Positions 27,552 through 36,804 of a stretch of 64,000 nt of DNA are shown here, piece after piece. The notes beneath the pieces were generated by a model that did not search any database, was not told where the DNA came from, and saw only the letters and a program-made list of their open reading frames with translations. Position 1 is the stretch's first letter, and each line of letters starts with the position of its first letter. The stretch lies in NCBI RefSeq assembly GCF_029870955.1, contig NZ_PGFQ01000002.1:1-64000 (forward strand), read 5' to 3'. Origin of the DNA: Sulfitobacter faviae. GTDB taxonomy: Bacteria; Pseudomonadota; Alphaproteobacteria; Rhodobacterales; Rhodobacteraceae. The translations under genes and the position numbers were made by a program.

Positions 27552-28252
27552 CACCGGCCCTCCCGCTCTGTCCGGCCCAGCCAATGGATGGCGAGGTTCA
27601 CCGCCACCGCCAGCCCGATGAGCACGAACCCGAGGGCGAGCGCCAAGGCGAACTCCCCCTTCCCAGTTTCAAGCGCGATGGCCGTGGTCAACACGCGCGT
27701 TGCATGGTCGATGTTGCCGCCGACGATCATGATCGCTCCGACCTCGCCAATCGCGCGGCCAAACCCCGCAAGTGCCGCAGTCAGCAATGCGCGGCGCGAG
27801 TCCCAGAGCAGAGTTCGTATCTTCTGGCCCTGCGTGACATTCATCGAAATCAGAAGGTCATGATATTCCTGCCAAAGCTCACGGATCGACTGATGCGCGA
27901 TGGAAGCAATCAGGGGCACGATAATGATCACCTGCGCGATGATCATCGCCGTCGGCGTGAAGAGCAACCCAAACACCCCAAGCGGCCCGGAGCGGGAGAG
28001 AACTACATAGACGATCAGCCCCACCACGACCGGCGGCAGCCCCATGAGCGCGTTCAACATGGCAATGACCAACCGCCTTGCGCGGAAGCGTTTGACGGCG
28101 ACCAAAGCGGCGAGGGGCAGCGCGATCAGGCAGGCGAAAGCCAAAGCAGAGAGGGTCACACGAAGGGACCGGCCGGCGATCTCCACCAGCTCGGCATCGA
28201 AGGTGAAGACAAGCCAAAAGGCCTGCGTGATACCGCTCCAAATATCGACCAT
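27548..28252 (-). CDS. tupB: Tungstate ABC transporter permease
   Basis: Inner-membrane permease, 234 residues with five or six hydrophobic segments. The coupling loop reads LLWDSRRALLTAALAGFGRAIGEVGAIMIVG, the EAA-type motif of the TupB/ModB group, and ARVLTTAIALETGKGEF is also typical. It is the first gene of the tup operon. The about 100 bases upstream form a structured leader (see 28253-28704). Confidence 0.94.
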   Translation of the reverse strand: MVDIWSGITQAFWLVFTFDAELVEIAGRSLRVTLSALAFACLIALPLAALVAVKRFRARRLVIAMLNALMGLPPVVVGLIVYVVLSRSGPLGVFGLLFTPTAMIIAQVIIIVPLIASIAHQSIRELWQEYHDLLISMNVTQGQKIRTLLWDSRRALLTAALAGFGRAIGEVGAIMIVGGNIDHATRVLTTAIALETGKGEFALALALGFVLIGLAVAVNLAIHWLGRTEREGRW

Positions 28253-28704
28253 CTCGCGGAGGCCTCCTCCGAATAGGAGCCCGCGGCCCCATCGCCCGCG
28301 CAGAGTGTCAGGACTATCCTTCGGACGCCAGAGCCTGTGGGCGTGAAAATACCTAGTAAGACAGGCTGGGTTTGATTTTACCTCGCTCAGAAGGACGGAA
28401 GGTCAACTTGACCCACCTGCGATTCCCGCAAAAGGAAGGATGTGGCTCTAACAAGGGCAAGCGAACTCGCCCGTGGGGCCAACTCGTGGCTGGCAAGTGC
28501 CTCTAGCCGCAAGAATAGTTTTACTGTTTATTTACAATCTATTATGCAGAATACGGCATTCTATCTTTGCGTCTGGCCCAGATAATTAATGCCGTCTTGC
28601 CCTCTCCTTCCGCAAGAATCTATTGCAAGCTTCGCTCCAATCGCATTAAGTAACGGAAACAAAAGCGCTACCGAATAATAGCGTTACTGAGAGCGAGGGC
28701 AGAT
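28253..28704. promoter_or_regulatory. Intergenic region: tup leader and repA control region
   Basis: 452 bases without a gene. The left 100 bases, read on the minus strand, are the tupB leader and contain several short hairpins (for example CTCC/GGAG around 28263-28279 and GCC/GGC stems near 28330); a metal-cofactor riboswitch is conceivable but not recognised. From about 28505 rightwards the DNA becomes much AT-richer than the surroundings, with a short inverted repeat AGAAT/ATTCT at 28548-28562. The repA operator candidate is at 28649-28688. Confidence 0.5.
28649..28688. promoter_or_regulatory. Candidate RepA/RepB operator upstream of repA
   Basis: Nested inverted repeats just before the repA GTG: AGTAACG (28649-28655) pairs with CGTTACT (28682-28688), and inside it CGCTA (28666-28670) pairs with TAGCG (28679-28683). 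repABC operons are autoregulated by RepA with RepB at such a site, so this is the best operator candidate; the match is by position and symmetry only. Confidence 0.5.
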
Positions 28705-29880
28705 GTGACGGACACGGTACACATCAATACACGGATCCGCCGTAATGCGGAAACGCTTTCCGAGGCGTTGGAAAGTCACATGCTGAAGGTCTTTGCGCCC
28801 GACGCGCGCAAGGAGTTGCGCCGGTTCTCCGCCGGGGAAGCGGCTGAATTGCTTGGCATTTCCACGAGCTTCCTTCGCAAACTCCACTTCGATAATAAGA
28901 TCGTCGATGTCCAGACCAGCCCCGGCGGGAGGCGGCACTACAGTGCGGACGATCTGCTCTCGATCCGGCGGACATTGGAATCCACCGCCAAAACCCGCGG
29001 CGCCTATCAACGCGGCCGTCGTGAAGGGGATAAACTGCAAGTATTGTCCTTTCTGAACTTCAAGGGCGGTAGCGGCAAAACCACGAGCGCGATCCACGCG
29101 GCACAGCGGTTGGCCCTCAAAGGCTATCGCGTGCTTTGTGTCGATATCGACCCGCAAGCGTCTCTAACAACGCTGTTTGGCTATCGGCCTGAGTATGATT
29201 TCCTGAACTCCGGCACCATTTACGATGCGATCCGCTATGATGATCCCGTCCCCTTGGCCGATGTGATCCAAAACACCTTCTTTACGGGCATTGATTTGGC
29301 CCCCGGCGGGTTGATGCTGCAGGAGTTCGAGCACGAAACGCCTCAGGCACTGCTCAACAATACGCAACCACCGTTTTTCGCGCGTTTGGCGACATCTTTG
29401 CAGGATGTAGAGCAGAATTACGACGTGGTGATCTTCGATTGCCCGCCGCAATTGGGCTATTTGACCATGTCCGCGCTTTGCGCCTCGACGGGTGTGTTGA
29501 TCACGGTGGTTCCGAACATGCTTGACGTTGCATCGATGTCGCAATTTCTTCAGATGAGCGCCGATCTGCTTGATGTCGTCTCTAATGCGGGGGCAAGCAT
29601 GGAGTTCGACTTCCTGCGCTTCCTTATCAATCGCTATGAGCCGAATGACGGGCCGCAGCAGCAGGTTCTATCCTTCTTGCGGCAACTCTTTGACGAGGAA
29701 GTCATGGTGGCCCCGATGCTGAAATCCACTGCGATTTCTGACGCGGGGCTGACCCATCAGACCATTTATGAGGTTGACCGGTCGCAGTTTCATCGAACGA
29801 CCTATGACCGTGCGGTGGATTCACTCAATCTTGTGAATGATGAGATCGAAAGCATGATCCAGAAAGCATGGGGGCGATAA
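28705..29880 (+). CDS. repA: Plasmid partitioning protein RepA (ParA-type ATPase)
   Basis: 391 residues from GTG 28705, with GAGGG upstream. The N-terminal part (about 20-100) has a helix-turn-helix-like region with RFSAGEAAELLGISTSFLRKL and GGRRHYSADDL, as in RepA of repABC plasmids. The ATPase domain has Walker A KGGSGKTTSAIHAA (about 120-133), DIDPQASLTTLFG and VVIFDCPPQLGYLT. It drives plasmid segregation and represses its own operon together with RepB. The stop TAA shares one base with the repB ATG. Confidence 0.96.
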   Translation: MTDTVHINTRIRRNAETLSEALESHMLKVFAPDARKELRRFSAGEAAELLGISTSFLRKLHFDNKIVDVQTSPGGRRHYSADDLLSIRRTLESTAKTRGAYQRGRREGDKLQVLSFLNFKGGSGKTTSAIHAAQRLALKGYRVLCVDIDPQASLTTLFGYRPEYDFLNSGTIYDAIRYDDPVPLADVIQNTFFTGIDLAPGGLMLQEFEHETPQALLNNTQPPFFARLATSLQDVEQNYDVVIFDCPPQLGYLTMSALCASTGVLITVVPNMLDVASMSQFLQMSADLLDVVSNAGASMEFDFLRFLINRYEPNDGPQQQVLSFLRQLFDEEVMVAPMLKSTAISDAGLTHQTIYEVDRSQFHRTTYDRAVDSLNLVNDEIESMIQKAWGR

Positions 29881-30875
29881 TGGCACGCAAAGGTATTCTG
29901 TCATCTGCGCCGACGAAGTCTCCAAAGACGGAGCTGCCGAAACAGCCTGCGTTAGAGCCGAATAAGAGCCGGAGCAAGCCTAGCCTCATGCCCCGCGGGG
30001 CAGTTGGGGCGCTTCAGTCGTCGTTGAACCGGATGCAAGAGAATGCAGTTCAAGAATTGGACGGCAGCCTGATTGATATGGCTGGCGTCGAAGACCGGTT
30101 AGGGACTGATACGCAGGCTCAGAAACAGCTTCACGATAGTCTGAAGACCTATGGCCAGCAGGTCCCGGTTCTGGTTCGGCCGCATCCGGAATCCCCGGGA
30201 CGGTTCGAGATTGTCTACGGGCGGCGGCGACTTCAGGCACTGAAAGCGCTTGGGATGCCGGTTAAAGCGATGGTGCGTCAGTTGGATGACCACGCTTTGG
30301 TAATGGCGCAGGGCCAAGAGAATACGGCCCGCCAAGATCTTTCTTTCATCGAGAAAGCGAGTTTTGCGGCTCAGCTCGATGCGGGGGGGCATGACCGGCA
30401 GACAATCGCGGATGCGCTTTCGATCGACCTGCCAATGGTCAGCAGGATGCTCAAGGTTGGCCATGCGTTCGATCTGCCCTTTCTGCGGCAGATCGGGTCA
30501 GCGCCATCCATCGGGCGGGATCGCTGGATGGCGCTGGTCAAATTGTTTGAACAACCGGGCGCGAAAGAACGGGCAGAAAAACGAATGGCGCGGGCCGATT
30601 GGGAAGGATTCACCTCGGATGAGCGGTTTGAGGCGATTTTCGCCGAGGCCTCGGCGACCCCTGAAAAGTCTACCACCTCCCCTGCCCCATCGGCCAAGCC
30701 CCGCACGCTGCGGAGCCGGGATGGCAAGGCGCTGGCGGACATTCGCAGCGGCAAACGCGGTATCACGGTCACCGTTCCCGCGCGCGCAGCGGAGGGTTTT
30801 GATAAATGGCTCGATGCACATGCAGAAGAGCTTTTGCAGGAGATTCACGACCGCTGGCAGAAGACCCGCGCGTGA
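29880..30875 (+). CDS. repB: Plasmid partitioning protein RepB (ParB-type)
   Basis: 331 residues starting MARKGILSSAPTK at ATG 29880, overlapping the repA stop by one base. The ParB/Srx-type domain (about 70-165) contains VPVLVRPHPESPGRFEIVYGRRRLQALKAL and GQENTARQDLSFIEKASFA. A helix-turn-helix follows (TIADALSIDLPMVSRMLKVGH). The C-terminal part is typical of RepB dimerisation regions (ITVTVPARAAEGFDKWLDAH). It binds the parS site of this replicon; the best visible candidate is at 32184-32203. Confidence 0.96.
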   Translation: MARKGILSSAPTKSPKTELPKQPALEPNKSRSKPSLMPRGAVGALQSSLNRMQENAVQELDGSLIDMAGVEDRLGTDTQAQKQLHDSLKTYGQQVPVLVRPHPESPGRFEIVYGRRRLQALKALGMPVKAMVRQLDDHALVMAQGQENTARQDLSFIEKASFAAQLDAGGHDRQTIADALSIDLPMVSRMLKVGHAFDLPFLRQIGSAPSIGRDRWMALVKLFEQPGAKERAEKRMARADWEGFTSDERFEAIFAEASATPEKSTTSPAPSAKPRTLRSRDGKALADIRSGKRGITVTVPARAAEGFDKWLDAHAEELLQEIHDRWQKTRA

Positions 30876-30916
30876 GACATTGAGGAAGTAGCAACAGGAG
30901 GCACATCCAAGACCAC

Positions 30917-30967
30917 AAAAGAAAAGCCCCCCAGGATAAATCCCGGAAGGCCCTTCTCAAACTTTGC
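30917..30967 (-). ncRNA. Counter-transcribed RNA (ctRNA/incA-type) between repB and repC
   Basis: On the minus strand a promoter with -35 TTGACA (31003-30998) and -10-like TATCTC (30979-30974), 18 bases apart, is followed by a rho-independent terminator. That terminator is a roughly 12-bp hairpin with the arms 30926-30937 and 30940-30951 and a T-rich tail (complement of 30917-30925). The transcript would be about 50 nt, antisense to the repC leader. This matches the position and size of the small antisense RNAs that control RepC level and incompatibility in repABC plasmids. Confidence 0.75.
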
Positions 30968-31053
30968 ACCTTCGAGATAGCCCCAAAGATTTATCGATGT
31001 CAACTCTACCCGATGGGATAGGGCCGGTATTTTGTTGTCTTTCGTGATTTCAA

Positions 31054-32205
31054 ATGAAAAACACGTTCCGAACTGCGTTCGGGCGGCCGAAATCGGCTGC
31101 CCAAGTGGAATGCGAGGGGCCGGACAAATGGGCTTTGCTCGACCGGCTGACAACCGCGGCAGAGGCTTTCGAGCTGTCGCACCGCACTCTCACCGTATTG
31201 AAGGCTTTGCTGAGTTTTCTGCCAAGCCGGCATATTCCAGATGGCGCGGCGGGCATTGTATTCGCCTCAAACGCCCGGCTCTCAGAACGGCTTCACGGTA
31301 TGCCGGAGAGCACTCTGAGGCGGCATCTGGCACAGTTGGTCCGCGTGGGCCTGATTGCGCGACATGATAGCCCCAACCGAAAGCGTTTTGCACGGAACCA
31401 CGGGGGCGCCATTGCGCTGGCCTTTGGCTTTGACCTCGCCCCCCTCGTGGTGCAGGCAGCGATGATTGAGACGGCAGCTCAGGCAGCCGAGGCAGAGCAG
31501 GAGCGCTTGCAGGCGCTGAGGGATCGCGTTCTGGTCCTCCGCCATGGGCTGATCAGGAAGGGTTGCGGCGAGGGATTGGCTGATGAGGCGGGCCGGATTC
31601 TGCGGCGCAAACCGAATGAAATAGCATTGTCTCAGCTTGAGACGGCGCTCCGTATGACACTTGAAAATGCCCGTGGAGAAGAACCTGTGGGCGAAACAGC
31701 ACCCCTCTCCCCTGCCCCGCTTACCGGTCAAATGAGCGTAACTGACGGCGAAAATGAGCGGCACATACAGGATTCAGATAAATCCTATTTTGGCTCTGAA
31801 GAACGCGATCACGGTGATGTGGCCCCGCGTACGCCTGACAAAGCCGAACCTGATTATTCTGCGAAAGAAGAAGGCGTATCATTCGCGGATGTCGTGGATG
31901 CCTGCACAGAGGTTCGCAGCTTTTTCCCGGATGTGATGCGAAACTGGGGAGACGTTGTTCGGGTCGGAGACCAGATTGCTCCAATGCTGGGGATTGACCC
32001 GCCTGTGCTAAATGAGGCAAAACGAGACATGGGCCCGGAGAGCGCTGCTGTGACGGTCCTTTGCTTGCTTGAGAAAGCCGCGACGATCCGTAGCCCCGGA
32101 GCTTATCTAAGGCGTTTGACGCAGATGGCTCGAAATGGTGCCTTTTCCCTTGGTCCGATGGTCTCAGCCTTGGCAAACCGGCGAAATTGTCAGCTGACAA
32201 TTTGA
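31054..32205 (+). CDS. repC: Plasmid replication initiator RepC
   Basis: Replication initiator of 383 residues. The N-terminal domain has DKWALLDRLTTAAEAFELSHRTLTVLKALLSFLPSRHI-type sequence followed by a winged-helix region (VFASNARLSERLHGMPESTLRRHLAQLVRVGLI). A variable AT-richer linker (about codons 205-290) is where the origin lies in studied repABC plasmids. The C terminus is SPGAYLRRLTQMARNGAFSLGPM. The 178 bases after repB hold the ctRNA. The presence of intact repA, repB and repC identifies the contig as a plasmid or chromid. Confidence 0.96.
   Translation: MKNTFRTAFGRPKSAAQVECEGPDKWALLDRLTTAAEAFELSHRTLTVLKALLSFLPSRHIPDGAAGIVFASNARLSERLHGMPESTLRRHLAQLVRVGLIARHDSPNRKRFARNHGGAIALAFGFDLAPLVVQAAMIETAAQAAEAEQERLQALRDRVLVLRHGLIRKGCGEGLADEAGRILRRKPNEIALSQLETALRMTLENARGEEPVGETAPLSPAPLTGQMSVTDGENERHIQDSDKSYFGSEERDHGDVAPRTPDKAEPDYSAKEEGVSFADVVDACTEVRSFFPDVMRNWGDVVRVGDQIAPMLGIDPPVLNEAKRDMGPESAAVTVLCLLEKAATIRSPGAYLRRLTQMARNGAFSLGPMVSALANRRNCQLTI
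32184..32203. promoter_or_regulatory. 20-bp perfect palindrome at the end of repC, parS candidate
   Basis: AAATTGTCAG at 32184-32193 is followed immediately by its exact reverse complement (32194-32203), spanning the last codons of repC. A second inverted repeat, CAATTTC-C-GAAATTG, lies at 32248-32262. Perfect palindromes next to repABC genes commonly serve as RepB-binding parS sites and set compatibility; I see no second copy of the 20-mer in the window. Confidence 0.6.
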
Positions 32206-32347
32206 AAATCATAGTTTTTACAGTGACTTAGGTTAAATGACGCCTGGCAATTTCCGAAATTGGGCTTTCTAGCGGGCAAAATCTCTCCATATGCTTCACC
32301 CTCCTCGGTTCAACCGCTAACTTAGGTGAAGCTCTCCGGGAAAACCC

Positions 32348-34323
32348 ATGACCTCTGTCCGCCTCCGCCTGCTTGTCCTCGCGCTCACACCGCTCATTGT
32401 GCTGATGCCGCTTCTCTTGGTTCTGGGCATGTCACGCTGGACGGCGGATTATGACGAAGTCCTCATCGCGAATGTTGAAAGCGAGCTGAGGATCGCCAAC
32501 CAATATCTCGCGCGGTTGTTGGCGCAGACGGGCAATGAGTTGGACGCCGTCGCCGGGTCCGTCGAATTCGCCCAGCAGTTGGACGACCCGAACGCAGACC
32601 GGGGCGCGTTCTTCGCCGAGATACAGGACCGGCTGGGTTTGGATTTTCTACAATTCCTCCCCATCGACGTCGCCGTCGGAGACGGTGAGAACTGGCCGGT
32701 GATCGCCCGCGCCGCGCGGGGTCAAAGCGGCGCGGAGATCGACGTATTCAGCAACGCACGGCTGACAAGATTGAACGACGCCCTCGCGGTCCGCGCGCAG
32801 GTTCCGGTGATCGATACCCCCGCCGCCGTGCCCACGGACCGAAAGATCGAAGACCGCGGCATGGTGGTTCACGCTGCGAGCCCGGTTGATTTGGACGGCA
32901 GGCAGGGGGTCTTGGTCGGCGGGATGCTGTTGAACCGCAACCTCAACTTTATCGATACGATCAATGACCTCGTCTATCTCAACGCGGTGACCGGTGGCGA
33001 CAGGCAGGGCACAGCGACGCTTTTCCTAGATGACCTGCGCATCTCGACCAATGTGCGTCTTTTCGAAGATGTGCGCGCCCTTGGCACGCGGGTCTCGGCA
33101 GAGGTGCGGGAGGCCGTGTTGATTGATGGGCGCACTTGGCTCGACCGGGCCTTCGTGGTGAACGATTGGTACATCTCTGGCTACCAGCCGATCACGGACA
33201 GTTTCGGCGAGCGGGTGGGGATGCTTTACGTCGGCTTCCTCGAAGCACCTTTCGCGCAGGCAAAGCGGGAGGCGTTCTGGTGGATGTTGGCCGCGTTCTT
33301 TGCCGTGCTGGCGCTGTCGGCGCCGGTGTTCCTTTGGCTGGCCCGCGGTATCTTCTCGCCGCTTGAACGGATGACAAAAGTCATGCACCGGGTCGGCAAG
33401 GGGGAACTTTCGGCGCGGATCGGCGCGGTCCCTGCGCGGGATGAGATCGGGGCGGTGGCGCATCACCTCGATTGGTTGCTGGAGCAGGTGCAGGAACGCG
33501 ACCGGCAGCTGCGCAGCTGGAATGATGCGTTGAACCAGCGGGTTGATCAGCGCACTGCTGAACTGCGCGAGGCGAACGAGAAGCTGGAGCAGACCTTTCG
33601 CCAATTGGTGATGAGCGAGAAACTCGCCTCCATCGGGGAAATCACCGCGGGGGTGGCGCATGAAATCAACAACCCCGTCGCGGTCATCATGGGCAATGTC
33701 GATGTCATCCGGGAGACGCTCGGCCCGGATGCAGAGCTGGTGGCGACGGAACTCGGCCTGATCGATCGGCAGCTGTCACGGATCGAGGTCATCGTCGGCA
33801 AATTGCTCAAGTTCGCCGCGCCATCCGAGTTTTCTGATTGTGAACATAATATTGCGCTCCGGCCTCTGGTGCAGGACTGTCTCGTGCTGGTCGATCACCT
33901 CATCAGCCGGGGCGGGATCGAGGTGCATTGCGATCTGGAAGTGGTGCCGCCAGTGCGTGCGGACTCCGGAGAGATTCAGCAGGTCGTGGTGAACCTTGTG
34001 GTCAATGCGGTGCAGGCGATGCAGGGGGCAGGGCGGTTGGCATTGTACCTTAGCCCTGAAGACCGCGACGGCGTGGCCGGTGTGGCGTTGTCGGTGCATG
34101 ACAGCGGTCCGGGAGTGCCTGAGGCGTTGCTCGGCTCGCTTTTCGATCCCTTCTTTACCACCAAACCGGGGGAGGGGACGGGATTGGGCCTGTCGATCTC
34201 TCAGACGCTGATCCAGCGGGCCGGGGGATCATCACGGTCCGCAATCGGGCGGAAGGGGGCGCGGCCTTTACCGTTTGGCTGCCGCAAGCCCCCGAGGATG
34301 CGGCCCCCCCTGAACACGCGTGA
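32348..34323 (+). CDS. Sensor histidine kinase with periplasmic Cache-like domain; frameshift near the C terminus
   Basis: Membrane-bound kinase of about 658 codons. An N-terminal helix (about 8-28) precedes a large periplasmic sensor domain (about 30-310) ending GERVGMLYVGFLEAPF. Then come a second helix (about 315-340), a HAMP domain, a coiled coil and HisKA with the phospho-accepting His in SIGEITAGVAHEINNP. The ATPase domain has NLVVNAVQAM, DSGPGVP and FFTTKPGEGTGLGLSIS. The frame shifts in the GGGGG run near 34225. Restoring one base continues through ITVRNRAEGGAAFTVWLPQ to a stop at 34323; without it the frame runs far into antisense DNA. No response regulator is adjacent. Confidence 0.88.
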
Positions 34324-34345
34324 TGCGCAGGGGGGGCAGGGGGCT

Positions 34346-35397
34346 TTAGGCTGCCTTGCCGTCGAAGCCCTCAAGATAGGCCACGAGGATGTCGAGTGCG
34401 GCTTGCAGGTCGCCTTTCGACACCATCTCGGTCACCGTATGGATGTAGCGGGTGCCGACCACGATCCCCACGGCCCGCGCGCCAGCGGCAGCTTGCTGCG
34501 CCGCAGCACCGTCTTGTCCCCCTGCGGCAAGCATGGTGCGTTGGAAGGGGATGTCGCGCGCCTCGGCCAGTTTTTCGATGTCGCGCACGAGGTCCACATC
34601 GGCGATGAAGCTGCTGTCGCGGACGTGCAGGCCAAAGCCTTTACCGAGCCGCGTGGTAGAGAGATGCTCGGGCACGCCGGGCGTGTCACAGGCCAGCGTC
34701 GTGTCGATGCCAAGGCCGATGTCGGGCTGCACCTTATAGGCCGCCGTGCGCGCGCCCCGCAGGCCAACTTCTTCCTGACAGGTGAAGGCCACATGAATCT
34801 CCGCGCCACGCCCCTTATCGGCCAGCTTGCGGATCGCCTCGATCCCCAGCCAGCAGGCCACGCGGTTGTCGAGCGCTTTGGAGACGAACTGCTCACCCAT
34901 CTCAAGAAAAGGCTCGTCCATGACGACGAAGTCGCCGACCTTGACGATCTCCTTCGCCTTCTCGCCCAGCCCGAGGTCGACGAAGAATTCCGAGACTTCG
35001 GGATCTTCTTGCGGTCTTCGGGGGAGGAGATGTGAATGGGCTTGCCGCCGGGGTTCATCACGCCCTTCAGATCGCCCTGATCGGTGCAGACCAGCACCCG
35101 GCGCGAGAAGAGGTTGCGCGGATCGAAACCGCCGACGGGCTGGAGGTATAGGAACCCGTCTTTCGACACATGGCTGACCAGAAAGCCGATCTCGTCCATA
35201 TGGCAGAGCAGCATGATCTTGGGCGCCTTGCCGTCGCCCGCCGTCGCATCCCGGCGGCAGAGGAGGGAGCCCATGGCGTCGGTCTCCACATGGTCGAACA
35301 GCCCTTCGATCTCACGGGTGATCAGATCGCGCACGCGGTGTTCGCGCCCCGGAACGCCGGGGGTTTCGCAAAGGTCTTTGAGTAGGTCGATGTTCAT
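34346..35397 (-). pseudogene. M42-family metallo-aminopeptidase; one frameshift
   Basis: Cytoplasmic di-metal aminopeptidase (FrvX/PepA-type), about 350 codons, starting MNIDLLKDLCETPGVPGREH. Metal-binding and catalytic motifs are LLCHMDEIGFLVSHV, SKALDNRVACWLG, TCQEEVGLRGAR, IDTTLACDTPG and HTVTEMVS. The frame breaks near 35005 (ISSPEDRKK to PEVSEFFVDLG); restoring one base joins the halves. A strong hairpin lies 32 bases upstream of its start. It is encoded after, and on the same strand as, a TRAP operon, which may indicate use of peptide- or amide-linked substrates, but this is speculative. Confidence 0.88.
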
Positions 35398-35429
35398 GCT
35401 GGCCTCATCCTTGGTGATTTGGCCGCACT

Positions 35430-35471
35430 ATCGCGCCGCGCCTGTCGAAGTGCAAACAGGCGCGGCGCGAT
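35430..35471 (-). terminator. 16-bp perfect hairpin between TRAP operon and M42 peptidase gene
   Basis: Arms 35430-35445 and 35456-35471 (ATCGCGCCGCGCCTGT and its complement) with a 10-base loop lie between the DctM stop and the peptidase start, all on the minus strand. There is no T tract, so it may be a rho-dependent terminator, an attenuator or an mRNA-stabilising stem. Confidence 0.55.
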
Positions 35472-35491
35472 GAGGCTGAGAGGGCAGGGGG

Positions 35492-36804
35492 TTACATCTG
35501 ACCCGGCAGGAACAGCACCAGCGCGGGAAAGACGAGCAGCAGGATCAGCCGCAGGATATCGACAAGCCAGAACGGGGTGACCCCGCGAAAGATCGTGCCG
35601 GTGGAAACATCGCCGACCACCCCTTTAAGGACAAAGACATTGAGGCCGACCGGCGGGGTGATCAGGCTGATCTCGGTCACGACGACGACGATGATGCCGA
35701 ACCAGACCGGATCGAAGCCAAGGCTCGTGACCAGCGGAAAGAAGATCGGCACCGTCAGCAGCAGCATCGACATGCTCTCGAAAATGCAGCCGAGCGCGAT
35801 GTAGATTAGAAGGATCAGCCCCATCACCACCCAAGGCCCGAGGTCGAGCGCGGTGACGGTGGCCAGCAGCCCTTCGGGCAGCCCCGCGAGGTTCACGAAG
35901 TTGGAGAAGATCCACGCCCCGATCAACACCGAGAAGAGCGAGGCCGAGGTGAGCGTCGTCTCCTCCAGCACTTCACGCAGGCCCCGCCAGCTGAGCCCGC
36001 CGCGCGCCCAAGCGATGAGGAAGGCCCCCGCCGCCCCCATGCCCGCGGCCTCGGTCGGGGAGAAGGCGAGGTGGATCGGCCAGAAGTCCAAGACCCCATA
36101 GAGCCCGCCGATGACCAGCGCAAAAAGCGCCAGCACCGACCAGACGTGATTGAGCGCGCGCAGCCGCTCTCCCCATGTCGCGCGGGGGCCGGCGGGGCCG
36201 GCTTCGGGGTTCATGGCGACGGAAAAGCGCACCGCGCAGAGATAGAGCAGGATGCCCAATGCCCCCGGCACGATGCCCGCGATGAACAGCGCGCCGATGG
36301 AGGTCTCGGTCAGCAAGCCATAGATCACGAGGATCACCGACGGCGGGATCAGGATCCCGAGCGTGCCCCGGCGGCGATGGAGGCGGTCGAGAGGCTGTCG
36401 GAATAGCCGTATTTGCGCATCTCCGGCATGGCGACCTTGGACATCGTGGCGGCGGTGGCGAGCGATGAGCCGCAGATCGCGGCGAAGCCCCCGCAAGCGA
36501 CGATGGTGGCCATCGCCAGACCGCCCCGGAAGTGGCCCAAAAAGGCGTTAGAGACTTGGTAAAGCTCGCGGCTGATCCCGCCTTTGTTGACGAAAAGCCC
36601 CATCAGGATGAAGAGCGGGATCACCGACAGCCCGTAGTCTTGGCTGGTGTCGATGATCAGCCGCGACACCATGGAGATCGATGCGCGGTAGCTGGTCTCA
36701 TAGACCAGCCCGATCATCCCGACGAGGCCCATGGCAAAGGCAATCGGCAAGCGCAGCAAGACGAGGACGAAAACGGCGGCAAAGCCGATGGCAGAGGCGA
36801 TCAT
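35492..36804 (-). pseudogene. TRAP transporter large permease, DctM family; one frameshift
   Basis: Large TRAP membrane subunit, about 437 codons. The start MIASAIGFAAVFVLVLLRLP overlaps the DctQ stop by ATGA. The first part includes IPLFILMGLFVNKGGISREL and CGSSLATAATMSKVAMPEM. The frame breaks near 36360, after SLSTASIAAG, and continues with GTLGILIPPSVILVIYGLLTE to the end LVFPALVLFLPGQM. The FSPTEAAGMGAAGAF and EISLITPPVGLNVFV signatures are intact. It forms an operon with DctQ and DctP upstream and is divergent from the Rieske dioxygenase operon, beyond marR. Confidence 0.9.

Noticed and set aside
34324..35035. Extension of the histidine kinase frame into a 895-residue protein
   Set aside because: Beyond 34225 the translation is antisense to the M42 peptidase; the kinase C terminus is found in the next frame and stops at 34323.
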